Source of the DNA: Dermatophilaceae bacterium Soc4.6
GTDB taxonomy: Bacteria > Actinomycetota > Actinomycetes > Actinomycetales > Dermatophilaceae
Direction: 5' to 3'
Assembly (NCBI GenBank): GCA_039889245.1
Contig: JAZGVH010000002.1
Span: 992,001 to 1,056,000 of the forward strand
Length of the DNA: 64,000 nucleotides
This document shows, in pieces, positions 46,179 to 55,547 of this stretch (position 1 is its first letter; every line of letters begins with the position of its first letter). A model generated the notes under the pieces. It was not told the DNA's origin, searched no databases, and worked only from the letters and a program-made list of their open reading frames with translations. The translations under genes were made by a program, and so were the position numbers.

Positions 46179-48044
46179 GTGGAACCCGCCCTCGTCCTGC
46201 TCGCCCTCGCGGCGACCGTCATCGTCGTGGCCGCTGGAGCCCGGCGGTTCGAGCTGTCGGCCCCGTTGGTCCTGACCGGCGTCGGGATCCTGGCCTCGTT
46301 CGTGCCGTGGGTGCCCGAGATCGAGGTCGGCCCCGAGGTCATCCTCTTCGGCATCCTGCCGCCCCTGCTGTATGCCGCGTCGATCCGCACGTCGTTGGTG
46401 GACCTGGGCGAGAACAAGCGGGTCATCGGCCTGCTCTCGGTCGGTCTCGTGGTCTTCACCGCCTTCGGCGTCGCGCTGGTGAGCTGGCGCCTGCTGGACG
46501 TGCCCTTCGCCGCGGCCCTGGCCCTCGGGGGCATCGTCGCCCCGCCCGACGCCGTGGCGGCGACGGCGGTCGCGCGGCGCATCGGGCTCCCCCGGCGCAT
46601 CGTCACGATCCTCGAGGGTGAGTCGCTCTTCAACGACGCGACGGCCCTGGTCACGGTGCGGGCCGCGATCCTGGGCATCGCCGGCTCGGTCAGCCTCGCG
46701 GAGGTGGGCGGCGACTTCCTGGTCGCCGCGGTCGGTGGCATCGCCATCGGGCTGGTCGTCGCCTACGCCCTCGCCTGGGTCCGCCGCCGGATCACCGACA
46801 CGACCACCGACGTGGCCCTGTCCTTCATGATCCCGTGGATCGCCTACCTGCCCGCCGAGTCGGTGCACGCCTCGGGCGTGCTGGCGGTCGTGGTCGCGGG
46901 GATCCTGCTCGGGCACAAGGCGCCTCTCGTGCAGACCGCGCAGTCGCGCACAGCCGAGCGGCTCAACTGGACGACCATCCAGTACCTCCTCGAGAACGCG
47001 GTCTTCCTGCTCATCGGCCTGCAGAGCCACGCCATCATCGTGGCCGTCGCCGACTCGACCCTCGGCCTGGGCCGCTCGGTGCTGCTGGCCCTGCTCGTGC
47101 TGGTCACGGTCATGCTGCTGCGCCCCGTCTGGATCCTGTCGGTCAGCGTGTTGCTGCGGCTCACCTCGACCGGCGCCCGTCGCGGCTCCTTCAAGGCCGG
47201 GCTGATCCTGTCGTGGGCGGGGATGCGCGGGGTGGTGACGCTGGCCGCGGCCTTCCTCCTGCCGTCGACCACACCGCACCGCGAGCTGCTGGTCTTCATC
47301 GCCCTCGTCGTCACCGTCGGCACCCTGTCGATCCAGGGGCTGACGCTTCCCCTGCTCGCCCGGGCGCTCGGCGTCTACGGGCCGGACCCGCGCGAGGACG
47401 CCCTCCAGGCGGCCACGGTCATCCAGAAGGCGGTGGCCCGTGGGCAGGCCGCCCTCGACGAGTGCATCGACCCCACCACCCCCGACGAGATCGTCGACCA
47501 GCTGCGCACCCAGGGGCGCCGCCGCACCGACCTCGCGTGGGAACGGCTCGGGGTCGACCGCGAGGACGAGCCCAGCCCCAACGAGACCTATCGCCGGCTG
47601 CGGCGCACCATGCTCGTCGCCGAGCGCGAGGAGGTGCTCGACCTGCGCGGCACCGGCACCATCGACCACGAGGTGCTCGACGAGGTGATGCGCAGCCTCG
47701 ACCTCGAGGAGTCGATGCTCGCCGGCAGCGAGGCCCGTGACGAGCGGCTCCAGGACCGCACGATCCTCACGCCGGAGCCCCAACGAGGCGACTGCGAGCA
47801 CCTGGCGCAGGCCACCAGTCGGGTCGGGCCGAAGCACCCCGACCGCTGCGAGGACTGCCTGCGCGAGGGACTGCAGCCGGTGCACCTGCGGATGTGCCTG
47901 GCCTGCGGCAACGTCGCCTGCTGCGACTCCTCGATCGGGCGCCACGCCGAGCGGCACTTCCACCAGGAGGGCCACCCGGTCATGCGCAGCATCGAGCCGG
48001 GCGAGGCCTGGCGCTGGTGCTACGCCGACGAGCTGCTGGGCTAG
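46179..48044 (+). CDS. CPA1-type Na+/H+ antiporter with C-terminal UBP-type zinc finger
   Basis: This 621-residue protein has a membrane domain of about 12 helices (residues 1-400). It contains LFGILPPLLYAASIRTSLVD, the ion-binding region LEGESLFNDATALVTVRAAI, SFMIPWIAYLPAESVHASGV and LSWAGMRGVVTLAAAFLLPS. A cytoplasmic helical segment follows. Residues about 530-621 form a UBP-type zinc finger (CEHLAQ; CEDCLREG; HLRMCLACGNVACC; HAERHFHQEGHPVM; EAWRWCYADE), a domain known in eukaryotes for binding free ubiquitin C-termini. Its bacterial partner is unknown. It starts at GTG and is a monocistronic unit. Confidence 0.9.
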   Translation: MEPALVLLALAATVIVVAAGARRFELSAPLVLTGVGILASFVPWVPEIEVGPEVILFGILPPLLYAASIRTSLVDLGENKRVIGLLSVGLVVFTAFGVALVSWRLLDVPFAAALALGGIVAPPDAVAATAVARRIGLPRRIVTILEGESLFNDATALVTVRAAILGIAGSVSLAEVGGDFLVAAVGGIAIGLVVAYALAWVRRRITDTTTDVALSFMIPWIAYLPAESVHASGVLAVVVAGILLGHKAPLVQTAQSRTAERLNWTTIQYLLENAVFLLIGLQSHAIIVAVADSTLGLGRSVLLALLVLVTVMLLRPVWILSVSVLLRLTSTGARRGSFKAGLILSWAGMRGVVTLAAAFLLPSTTPHRELLVFIALVVTVGTLSIQGLTLPLLARALGVYGPDPREDALQAATVIQKAVARGQAALDECIDPTTPDEIVDQLRTQGRRRTDLAWERLGVDREDEPSPNETYRRLRRTMLVAEREEVLDLRGTGTIDHEVLDEVMRSLDLEESMLAGSEARDERLQDRTILTPEPQRGDCEHLAQATSRVGPKHPDRCEDCLREGLQPVHLRMCLACGNVACCDSSIGRHAERHFHQEGHPVMRSIEPGEAWRWCYADELLG

Positions 48045-48149
48045 CGGTCAGGACCTCCTGCTCTCGCCTCCGTCCCCGACCGAGACATAGGGTGGGAGGG
48101 CGTCCCGCCGTACGGCAGGCTGCGCTTACTCATCGACGAGAGGCTCCTC

Positions 48150-49688
48150 GTGACCAACCTGGCCACCAACCTGACCACGACGGCCCAGGAGCACGGCGAC
48201 CGTCCGGCGGTGCGCCTCGATGACACGACGCTCACCTACACGCAGCTGCAGGACGCGGCCCGACGGGTGACCGCCCTGCTGGTCGACCGCGGCATCGAGC
48301 CGGGAGACCGGGTCGGGCTCGTCCTGCCCAACGTGCCGGGCTACCCCATCGCCTTCTACGGCGCGCTGGCCACTGGCGCGGTCGTCGTGCCGATGAACCC
48401 CCTGCTCAAGGCCCGCGAGGTGCAGTACTACCTCGAGGACTCCGGAGCCAAGCTCATCTTCGCGTGGGAGGACATGGCGACCGAGGCGGCCGCGGCCGCG
48501 CAGACCGTGGGCATCGAGTGCATCACGGTGGGGCTGCACCAGTTCACCGAGCTGCTGGCCGACTGGGAGCCCGACGAGCGGATGGTCGAGCGCGACGACG
48601 AGGACACCGTCGTGCTGCTCTACACCTCGGGCACGACCGGGCAGCCCAAGGGCGCGGAGCTGACCCACGCCAACATGCGCAGCAACGCTGCGGTGACCCG
48701 CGACACCCTCGTGGAGCTGACGCCCGACGACGTCGTCATGGGCTGCCTGCCGCTGTTCCACTGCTTCGGCCTGACCTGCGGGCTCAACGCCGCCGTGCTC
48801 GCCGGAGCCTGCCTGACCCTCATCCCCCGCTTCGACGCGGGCAAGGCGCTCGAGGTCGTGGGCCGCGACCGGGTCACCGTCTTCGAGGGGGTGCCCACCA
48901 TGTATGCCGGCATGCTCCACTCCGACGGTGCGTCGACCGCCGACATGGCAAGCCTGCGGACCTGCATCTCGGGAGGGTCGGCGATGCCCGTCGAGGTGAT
49001 GCGCCGCTTCGAGGAGGCCTTTGGCTGCATCGTGCTCGAGGGCTACGGACTGTCGGAGACCTCGCCGGTCGCGTCATTCAACCGCCCCGACATCGAGCGC
49101 CGGCCCGGCTCGATCGGGGTGCCCGTGCGCGGGGTCGAGATGAAGCTGATCGACGACGACGGCAACGACGTCACCGGCGGGACGCCCGAGTCCGTCGGCG
49201 AGATCGCGATCAAGGGTGAGAACGTGATGCGCGGCTACTGGGGCCGCGAGGAGGCCACGGCCGAGGCGATCGTCGACGGGTGGTTCCGCTCCGGCGACAT
49301 GGCCCGCACCGACGAGGACGGCTACTTCTACATCGTCGACCGCAAGAAGGACCTCATCATCCGCGGGGGCTACAACGTCTACCCGCGCGAGGTCGAGGAG
49401 GCGATCTACGAGCACGAGTCGGTGGCCGAGGTCGCCGTCGTCGGCGTCCCCCACGACAGCCTCGGTGAGGAGGTCGCGGCCGCGGTGACCCTCAAGGAGG
49501 GGCACCAGGTCACGCCCGACGAGATCAAGGCCTTCGCCAAGGAGCGGCTGGCGGCCTACAAGTACCCCCGTCACGTCTGGCTGGTCGACGCCCTGCCCAA
49601 GGGGCCGACGGGCAAGATCCTGCGTCGTGAGGTCTCGGCGCCAGCGTCCGAGACGCCGTCCGACGCGCCGTCCGGGACCACGGTATGA
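48150..49688 (+). CDS. fadD: Long-chain fatty acid-CoA ligase
   Basis: This 512-residue AMP-forming acyl-CoA synthetase has the P-loop [20 protein letters not shown], the motif [35 protein letters not shown] with [20 protein letters not shown], and the catalytic C-terminal Lys in [12 protein letters not shown]. It starts at GTG. Its stop overlaps the phaC ATG (ATGAG), so it forms an operon with phaC and phaZ. It could reactivate hydroxy fatty acids released by the depolymerase or feed monomers to the synthase. Confidence 0.93.
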   Translation: MTNLATNLTTTAQEHGDRPAVRLDDTTLTYTQLQDAARRVTALLVDRGIEPGDRVGLVLPNVPGYPIAFYGALATGAVVVPMNPLLKAREVQYYLEDSGAKLIFAWEDMATEAAAAAQTVGIECITVGLHQFTELLADWEPDERMVERDDEDTVVLLYTSGTTGQPKGAELTHANMRSNAAVTRDTLVELTPDDVVMGCLPLFHCFGLTCGLNAAVLAGACLTLIPRFDAGKALEVVGRDRVTVFEGVPTMYAGMLHSDGASTADMASLRTCISGGSAMPVEVMRRFEEAFGCIVLEGYGLSETSPVASFNRPDIERRPGSIGVPVRGVEMKLIDDDGNDVTGGTPESVGEIAIKGENVMRGYWGREEATAEAIVDGWFRSGDMARTDEDGYFYIVDRKKDLIIRGGYNVYPREVEEAIYEHESVAEVAVVGVPHDSLGEEVAAAVTLKEGHQVTPDEIKAFAKERLAAYKYPRHVWLVDALPKGPTGKILRREVSAPASETPSDAPSGTTV

Positions 49689-51421
49689 GTGCGGCGACCC
49701 GAGACGAGCGGGCCGGTGCGACGGATCAGGACCCGGACGACGACGGGGCCGTCTCGGCGGCTCTGTCCACCCCGCTCGACATGCTGCTGACCGACGCGGC
49801 CAGCAGCCCGGTGCGGCGTTTCGTGCCCGGCCTGTCGGCGCTGAAGCTGGGTGCGGGCCTGGTCCGCCACCCTCGGGCGGTCGCGAAGCGGTCGCTGACC
49901 CTCGGCACCGAGCTCGCCCGGATCGGCCGGGGCGCCTCGCGCCTGGCCCCCACCGCGAAGGACCGGCGGTTCGCCGAGGAGGCGTGGTCGCGCAACCCGC
50001 TCTTCAAGCGCGGGATGCAGAGCTACCTCGCGGTGGGCGAGGCGGCGCGCGGCCTGGTCCAGGACGCCGGCCTGGGCTGGACCGACCGCGAGAAGATGGG
50101 CTTCATCGTCGACAACCTCGTCGAGGCGGCGGCCCCCACCAACAACCCGCTGCTCAACCCGAAGGTGCTCAAGCGCACCCTCGACACCGGCGGGGGCAAC
50201 CTGCTGGAGGGCTCGCGGCGGCTGGTCCGTGACTTCGCGACGCCGCCACGGGTGCCGTCCATGGTGGAGGCCGACGCGTTCTCCGTGGGGGACGACCTGG
50301 CCGTCACCCCGGGCCAGGTCGTGCTCCGCACCAGCGTCTTCGAGCTGATCCAGTACACCCCGTCGACGCCGATGGTCCACCAGGTGCCGCTGCTGATCGT
50401 GCCGCCGACGATCAACAAGTACTACATCATCGACCTCGCCCCGCAGCGCAGCCTGGTCGAGCACCTGGTCGCCAGCGGGCAGCAGGTCTTCTGCATCTCG
50501 TGGCGCAATCCTGATGTGCGGCACGCCGACTGGGGACTCGACACCTTCGGCGAAGCCATCCTCGAGGCCATGACCGCGTGCGAGGAGATCACCAAGCAGG
50601 ACCGCACCTCGGTGCTCGGCATCTGCTCCGGCGGCATGATCTCGTCGATGCTCCTGGCCCACCTCGCCGCGACCGGGCAGCTGCACCGGGTCGCCGCCTT
50701 CAGCCTCATGGTCACGGTGATCGACCAGGAGCGGGCGGGGGTGACGAGCGCGCTGCTGTCGCACAAGACGGCGGCCGCCGGGGTGCAGGCGTCGAAGGAC
50801 AAGGGCTACCTCGACGGGCGGGCCCTGGCCGAGGTCTTCGCCTGGCTGCGACCCAACGACCTGATCTGGAACTACTGGGTCAACAACTACCTCATGGGTC
50901 ACGCCCCCAAGCCCTTCGACATCCTCTACTGGAACGCCGACCCCGTGCGCATGACCGCGGCGATGCACCGCGACTTCATGGACCTCGCGCTGCGCAACGC
51001 CCTCGTCCACCCCGATGCCGCCACCATGCTGGGCACCCCGGTCGACCTCGGCCGGATCGAGGTCGACGCCTACGTCGTCGCCGGCATCGCCGACCACCTC
51101 TGCAAGTGGGAGTCGTGCTACGCCACCACGCAGCTCTTCGGCGGCACCACGAAGTTCATCCTGTCGACCAGCGGGCACATCGCCGCCATGGTCAACCCGC
51201 CCGGCAACCCCAAGGCGAGCTACCAGACGGCCACCGACAACCCGTCCACCCCGCAGGCCTGGCTCGAGGGCGCCACGAAGGTCAAGGGCACCTGGTGGGA
51301 CGACTACGCGGCCTGGCTCGCCGACCGCGCAGGCGGTGAGCGGCGCCGTCCGCGCAAGCTGGGCAACGCCACCCACGAGCCGCTGTGCGCCGCGCCCGGC
51401 ACCTACGTCCATGACCGCTGA
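49685..51421 (+). CDS. phaC: Polyhydroxyalkanoate synthase
   Basis: This 578-residue class I/II-type PHA synthase polymerises (R)-3-hydroxyacyl-CoA. It has the lipase-like box [10 protein letters not shown] with catalytic Cys314, the Asp region [20 protein letters not shown] and the catalytic His in [18 protein letters not shown]. Upstream are [40 protein letters not shown] and [20 protein letters not shown]. The N-terminal about 90 residues are variable. It lies between fadD and the depolymerase gene, whose ATG lies 11 bp inside its end. Length and an un-split polypeptide rule out class III/IV. Confidence 0.94.
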   Translation: MSAATRDERAGATDQDPDDDGAVSAALSTPLDMLLTDAASSPVRRFVPGLSALKLGAGLVRHPRAVAKRSLTLGTELARIGRGASRLAPTAKDRRFAEEAWSRNPLFKRGMQSYLAVGEAARGLVQDAGLGWTDREKMGFIVDNLVEAAAPTNNPLLNPKVLKRTLDTGGGNLLEGSRRLVRDFATPPRVPSMVEADAFSVGDDLAVTPGQVVLRTSVFELIQYTPSTPMVHQVPLLIVPPTINKYYIIDLAPQRSLVEHLVASGQQVFCISWRNPDVRHADWGLDTFGEAILEAMTACEEITKQDRTSVLGICSGGMISSMLLAHLAATGQLHRVAAFSLMVTVIDQERAGVTSALLSHKTAAAGVQASKDKGYLDGRALAEVFAWLRPNDLIWNYWVNNYLMGHAPKPFDILYWNADPVRMTAAMHRDFMDLALRNALVHPDAATMLGTPVDLGRIEVDAYVVAGIADHLCKWESCYATTQLFGGTTKFILSTSGHIAAMVNPPGNPKASYQTATDNPSTPQAWLEGATKVKGTWWDDYAAWLADRAGGERRRPRKLGNATHEPLCAAPGTYVHDR

Positions 51422-52256
51422 GGCGCCCGTGTCCGCGTCAGCTCCTGACACGATGCGCAACGTGACGGTGCGCACGATCACCGCGCGCGTCTCCGTACGC
51501 CCTGGGGTCGGCCGCTTCACCGACGCCCCACCGCTGTTGCTGTGCAACGGGATCGGGGTCAGCCTCGAGGCGATGCAGCCTTTCGTCGACGCCCTCGACC
51601 CCGAGCGCGGGGTCATCCGCTTCGACGTGCCCGGAGTCGGGGGCAGCGCCCTGCCGCCGTTCCCCTACACGATCGCGCAGCTGGCGTCGTGGGTCACGGC
51701 GATGATGGCCAAGCTCGGTCACCAGAAGTTCGACGTGCTTGGCTTCTCGTGGGGCGGCGGCCTGGCCCAGCAGCTGGCTGCGCAGTCGCCGCGCCGCGTG
51801 CGCAAGGTCGTCCTGGTCGCCACGGGCACCGGCTGGATGATGGTGCCGGCCAGCCCGAAGGTGCTGCGCATCATGTCGACGCCGCGACGCCACCGCGACC
51901 CCGGATATGCCGCCAAGGTCGCCTCGACGATCTACGGCGGGTCGGCCCGCAAGAACCCGGGCACCGGCGAGGCCCTGCTCCACGGCGTTTCGCGGTCGGG
52001 ACCGCGCACGGGCTACTACTACCAGCTGGCGGCGATGTACGGCTGGGCGAGCCTGCCCTTCCTCGGCCTCATCCGGCAGCCGACGCTGGTGGTCGGCGGC
52101 GACGACGACCCGATCATCCCGGTGGCCAACCCCCGCATGCAGGCCGCCCTCATCCCGCACTCCCGGCTGCACGTCTACTCCGGCGGCCACCTCGGCCTGA
52201 TCACCGAGGCCGGCGAGCTCGCTCCCGTCGTCGACGCCTTCCTCGACGAGCCCTGA
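51411..52256 (+). CDS. phaZ: Alpha/beta hydrolase, intracellular PHA depolymerase-like
   Basis: This 281-residue alpha/beta hydrolase resembles Pseudomonas medium-chain PHA depolymerases. Ser is in the nucleophile elbow FDVLGFSWGGGLAQQLA, with LLLCNGIGVSLEAMQPFVDA, IRFDVPGVGGSALPPFPYTI, LVVGGDDDPIIPVANPRMQA (Asp) and VYSGGHLGLITEAGEL (His). It would mobilise stored polyester. The start is ATG 51411 inside phaC; ATG 51453 is an alternative. It ends the fadD-phaC-phaZ operon, and maf starts 62 bp downstream. Confidence 0.88.
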   Translation: MTAEAPVSASAPDTMRNVTVRTITARVSVRPGVGRFTDAPPLLLCNGIGVSLEAMQPFVDALDPERGVIRFDVPGVGGSALPPFPYTIAQLASWVTAMMAKLGHQKFDVLGFSWGGGLAQQLAAQSPRRVRKVVLVATGTGWMMVPASPKVLRIMSTPRRHRDPGYAAKVASTIYGGSARKNPGTGEALLHGVSRSGPRTGYYYQLAAMYGWASLPFLGLIRQPTLVVGGDDDPIIPVANPRMQAALIPHSRLHVYSGGHLGLITEAGELAPVVDAFLDEP

Positions 52257-52318
52257 CGCTGCCCCCCTTCCCCCCACCTCGCCGACTTGACGCAGGGTGG
52301 AGTCGTAGGGTCGGGGGC

Positions 52319-52987
52319 ATGAGCGCCCGTACGCCCCTGATCCTCGCCTCCGCCTCTCCCGCCCGGCTCGCCACCCTCCGCGCTGCCGGGATCGAGCCGA
52401 CCGTCGTGGTCAGCGACGTCGACGAGGACGCCGCCGTCGCCAGCGCCCGCCTGACGTATGGAGAGCTCGAGCCCGCCGACGTCGCCCTCCTCCTGGCCCG
52501 CGCGAAGTGCGAGGCCGTCGCCGCCGACGTCGAGACCTCCACCCTCGTGCTCGGCTGCGACTCCGTGCTCGAGCTCGAGGGTGAGGTGCACGGCAAGCCG
52601 GTCGACGCGGCCCAGGCGGTGCAGAGGTGGCGGCAGATGCGCGGCAGCAGCGGGGTGCTCCATACGGGTCACTGGTTGCGCGACGAGCGCGACGCCGACG
52701 AGGGCGGCACCGGCGCGACGATGGGCGCGACCGCCTCCACCACAGTGCACTTCGCCGACCTCAGCGACGACGAGATCGACGCCTACGTCGCCACCGGCGA
52801 GCCGCTGCTGGTCGCCGGCGCCTTCACCGTCGACGGGCTGGGCGGGGCGTTCGTCACCGCGGTCGAGGGTGACCACCACAACGTCGTCGGGCTCTCGCTC
52901 CCGTTGCTGCGCGAGCTCCTGCTCGAGGTCGGCGTCGGCTGGTTCGACGTCGTGGGCCCGGCCGATGTCGTGGCCGCGTCGGCATGA
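52319..52987 (+). CDS. maf: Maf-family nucleoside triphosphate pyrophosphatase
   Basis: This 222-residue protein hydrolyses noncanonical or excess NTPs. It carries the N-terminal LILASASPARLATLRAAGIE, acidic DVDEDAA, the catalytic Asp region LVLGCDSVLELEGEVHGKPV and GEPLLVAGAFTVDGLGGAFV near the end. In M. tuberculosis maf follows accE5; here about 22 kb of other genes separates them. Its stop overlaps the DUF1349 gene start (ATGA). Confidence 0.93.
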   Translation: MSARTPLILASASPARLATLRAAGIEPTVVVSDVDEDAAVASARLTYGELEPADVALLLARAKCEAVAADVETSTLVLGCDSVLELEGEVHGKPVDAAQAVQRWRQMRGSSGVLHTGHWLRDERDADEGGTGATMGATASTTVHFADLSDDEIDAYVATGEPLLVAGAFTVDGLGGAFVTAVEGDHHNVVGLSLPLLRELLLEVGVGWFDVVGPADVVAASA

Positions 52988-53616
52988 GCACCGTCATCGA
53001 CCTGCCCGGCGTGCCGTTCGTCCTCACGCCCTCGGCCGTCGACGCGTGGCGCGTCGACGACGTCGGCGTCGTCGTCGCCACGGCGCCCGGCCACACCGAC
53101 CTCTTCGTCGACCCCGGCGGCGAGCACACCGTGGGCGCCGAGTCGATGCTCAACGCGGTGACCCTGCTGGGCGACCCGCCGGCCGGTGACTTCCAGCTGA
53201 GCGCCCGGGTCGGCGTCGACTTCGTCGCCCGCTTCGACGCCGGGGTGCTGCTGGTCTGGCTCGACGAGACCCACTGGGCCAAGCTCTGCTTCGAGCAGTC
53301 CCCCTCCGGGGCGCCGATGGTCGTCTCCGTCGTCACCCGCGGCACGTCCGACGACGCGAACGGCTTCGTCGTCGAGGGCGAGCAGGTGTGGCTGCGCATC
53401 TCGCGCATCGGCCGCGTCCACGCCTTCCACGCCTCGCTCGACGGGCAGGTCTGGGAGCTGGTCCGCGTCTTCGCGCTCGGGCAGGGCAGTGACGGGGTCA
53501 CCGGGCACCGGCTCGGGCTCGAGGTCCAGGCCCCGACCGGCGACGGCTGCACGGCGACCTTCGCTCAGGTGCGGTTCACGCCCACGACGCTCGGGGACCT
53601 GCGCGACGGCTCGTGA
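52984..53616 (+). CDS. DUF1349 domain-containing protein
   Basis: This 210-residue protein has a concanavalin-like beta-sandwich of the DUF1349 type: DFQLSARVGVDFVARFDAGV, LLVWLDETHWAKLCFEQSPS, MVVSVVTRGTSDDANGF and VWLRISRIGRVHAFHASLDG, then WELVRVFAL. There is no signal peptide. The fold is common in carbohydrate-binding proteins. Function here is not known. It is coupled to maf by a 4-bp overlap, and a hairpin follows its stop. Confidence 0.9.
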   Translation: MSTVIDLPGVPFVLTPSAVDAWRVDDVGVVVATAPGHTDLFVDPGGEHTVGAESMLNAVTLLGDPPAGDFQLSARVGVDFVARFDAGVLLVWLDETHWAKLCFEQSPSGAPMVVSVVTRGTSDDANGFVVEGEQVWLRISRIGRVHAFHASLDGQVWELVRVFALGQGSDGVTGHRLGLEVQAPTGDGCTATFAQVRFTPTTLGDLRDGS

Positions 53617-53648
53617 CGCAGGCCCTGCCAGTCAGGGGCGTTGCGGTC

Positions 53649-53668
53649 CCTCACGGACGACCGTGAGG
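53649..53668. terminator. 8-bp-stem hairpin after the maf-DUF1349 unit
   Basis: CCTCACGG (53649-53656), loop ACGA, CCGTGAGG (53661-53668) form a perfect stem 33 bp past the DUF1349 stop. There is no U-tract. The region beyond, to 54309, holds only a permease remnant. Confidence 0.45.
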
Positions 53669-53684
53669 TGGCCCTCGTCGAGCC

Positions 53685-54120
53685 TCACCTCGGTGTCAGC
53701 GCCATCTCGAGACCCCACGCCGAGGCGCAGTTGTCGAACTGGGCCTCGGCGGTGGCACGGTCACGCCTCGCGGTCACCTCGATCCCGGCCGCGCGCAGGG
53801 CCGAGCGCACACGGTCGCCGGTGGCCGAGTCGGTGATCCAGACCTCGGCGGTACCGCTGCCCGCCTCCTGCAGGGCCGCGACGAGCGTCGAGATCCGGTC
53901 CGCGTCGGTGCTCAGGACCTGCTCGGCCCCGGTCTCGACCTGAGCCCGCTGCGTCCGGTTGCGCTGGCCGACCACGACCACATCGGTCGCGAAGACGGTG
54001 ATCGCCGTGGGACGAGGACGTGGACCATCACCAGACCGACGGCCAGCGCTAAGAGGGTGGGAGTGGCGAGCACGAGTGGACCGGAGACGTTGCCGCTGAC
54101 GATCGAGGCGACCCGGCCAC
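53685..54120 (-). pseudogene. Remnant of an FtsX-like ABC permease
   Basis: Two minus-strand frames hold pieces of an actinobacterial FtsX-type permease. A membrane helix comes first (GPLVLATPTLLALAVGLVMV). After a frame change come FATDVVVVGQRNRTQRAQVE, TGAEQVLSTDADRISTLVAA, VWITDSATGDRVRSALRAAG and ASAWGLEMALTP. The second part joins a domain that in intact permeases lies after the first core to one from near the second core, implying an internal deletion. It has no usable start. It is the only content of the nearly 700-bp gap between the DUF1349 and photolyase-like genes. Confidence 0.55.
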
Positions 54121-54309
54121 CACGACGGCGATGACGACGGCGTCGGTGATGCCGACCGCACGGCAGCCGGGTCCGGCTATGTGCCGGCCACGGCCACGGT
54201 ACCGAGCGTCACCGCAGTGCCCCCCAGGGTCGGCACACCTGGGGGATCGGGGTCCGGCCGGTGCCGCACCACACATGACCCGCTCGCTGCCGGCGGGTAG
54301 AACAGACTC

Positions 54310-55527
54310 ATGCGCCTACCTCCCCCGCCCCCGCCCGGCGACGAGACCCCCACCTGGGTCGCCGAGCACCTCGGTGACCTGACGCTGGAGGGCGCGGAGG
54401 GTGTCGCCAGGAGCGCCTTCTTCGGTGGCCAGACCGCCGCCGACTCGGCGCTCGCGAGCCTCGACGTCACCGGCTACGCCCGCCGCCGCAGCAACGTCCT
54501 GCCGGTCGGGTCCCGCGGCGCCAGCCGCATGTCGCCCTACCTGCGGCACCACCTCGTCACCCTGCGCGAGGCCTGGGATGCCGTCGCCGACGCGCCGGCG
54601 GCCGACCGCGACCGCTACCGCGACGAGCTGCTGTGGCAGGAGTATGCCCGGCACCTCTACGCGCGCACGGGCCCAGCCCTCGCCTCCCCCCTGCGCCACG
54701 AGCAGCCGCGGGCGGCGCAGCAGTGGGACGACCCGTGGCCCGACGGGATGCGCTGCATGCAGGCGACCACCGCCGAGCTGACCACCGACGGCTGGCTGGT
54801 CAACCAGACGCGGATGTGGATGGCGTCGCAGTGGGCCGTGCGCGCCGGGGCGGACTGGCGCGAGGGCGAGGACCGGTTCTTCGCCCACCTGGTCGACGGG
54901 TCGCGGGCGGCCAACCGCCTCGGCTGGCAGTGGACCGTCGGCACCGGCTCGGGCAAGCCCTACGGCTTCAGCCGCTGGCAGGTCGAGAAGCGCGCACCCC
55001 AGCTCTGCCGCGAGTGCCCGCTGGCGGATGCTTGCCCGGTGCAGGACTGGCCGCCGACGGGCGAGCTCGCCGCCGCCGACGGGCCCGACCTCGGCAAGGG
55101 CGAGATCCCTGCGGGCCCCTCCACCGTCGAGGGCTCGGGCGCCGATCAGGTCTGGCTCACCGCCGAGTCGCTCGGCGACGGCGACCCCGCCCTCGCTGCG
55201 GACGACGACCGCCCGGTCGTCTTCGTCTTCGACGAGCCGCTCCTCACCCGGTTGCGGCTGTCGGGCAAGCGGCTGGTCTTCCTCGCCGACACCCTCGGCG
55301 ACCTCGCCACCCGACGCGACGTCGAGGTGCGTCGCGGCGCCGTGGCCGACGAGCTCGCCGGCCGGTCGCTCGCCGTCACGCACGCGCCCGTGCCCGGGTT
55401 CGCCACCCGCGCCCGCGCGGTCCGGCCGGTCGAGGTGCACCCGTGGCCGTGGCTGGTGCGGCCGCGACCAGCTCCGGTGCGGTCGTTCACGTCGTGGTCG
55501 CGAGCGGTCGGCCGCCCGGCTCGCTAG
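54310..55527 (+). CDS. Photolyase/cryptochrome-like flavoprotein with swapped domain order
   Basis: This 405-residue protein begins directly with a cryptochrome/photolyase FAD-binding helical domain (about residues 50-250). It has LRHHLVTLREAWDAV, ELLWQEYARHLYAR, GWLVNQTRMWMASQWAVRAG (the conserved N..RMW..S segment) and FFAHLVDGSRAANRLGWQWT. Cys149, Cys233, Cys236 and Cys242 (LCRECPLADAC) resemble the 4Fe-4S ligands of FeS-type bacterial photolyases. After a linker, residues 300-380 read PVVFVFDEPLLTRLRLSGKR-LVFLADTLGDLATRRDVEV, which looks like the alpha/beta domain normally found at the N-terminus. The domains thus look circularly permuted. It may be a photolyase, a photoreceptor or a redox protein. 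Confidence 0.75.
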   Translation: MRLPPPPPPGDETPTWVAEHLGDLTLEGAEGVARSAFFGGQTAADSALASLDVTGYARRRSNVLPVGSRGASRMSPYLRHHLVTLREAWDAVADAPAADRDRYRDELLWQEYARHLYARTGPALASPLRHEQPRAAQQWDDPWPDGMRCMQATTAELTTDGWLVNQTRMWMASQWAVRAGADWREGEDRFFAHLVDGSRAANRLGWQWTVGTGSGKPYGFSRWQVEKRAPQLCRECPLADACPVQDWPPTGELAAADGPDLGKGEIPAGPSTVEGSGADQVWLTAESLGDGDPALAADDDRPVVFVFDEPLLTRLRLSGKRLVFLADTLGDLATRRDVEVRRGAVADELAGRSLAVTHAPVPGFATRARAVRPVEVHPWPWLVRPRPAPVRSFTSWSRAVGRPAR

Positions 55528-55538
55528 AGCCGGGCGGC
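55511..55538. terminator. 12-bp perfect inverted repeat over the photolyase stop codon
   Basis: GCCGCCCGGCTC (55511-55522), loop GCTA, then GAGCCGGGCGGC (55527-55538). The loop and arm contain the TAG stop. It separates convergent genes 20 bp apart and likely serves both. Confidence 0.65.
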
Positions 55539-55547
55539 GATCCCGGG

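Noticed and set aside
46032-47975. 647-codon minus-strand ORF opposite the antiporter
   Set aside because: Antisense shadow rich in Gly/Arg/Asp/His. The plus strand shows membrane helices and the zinc finger.
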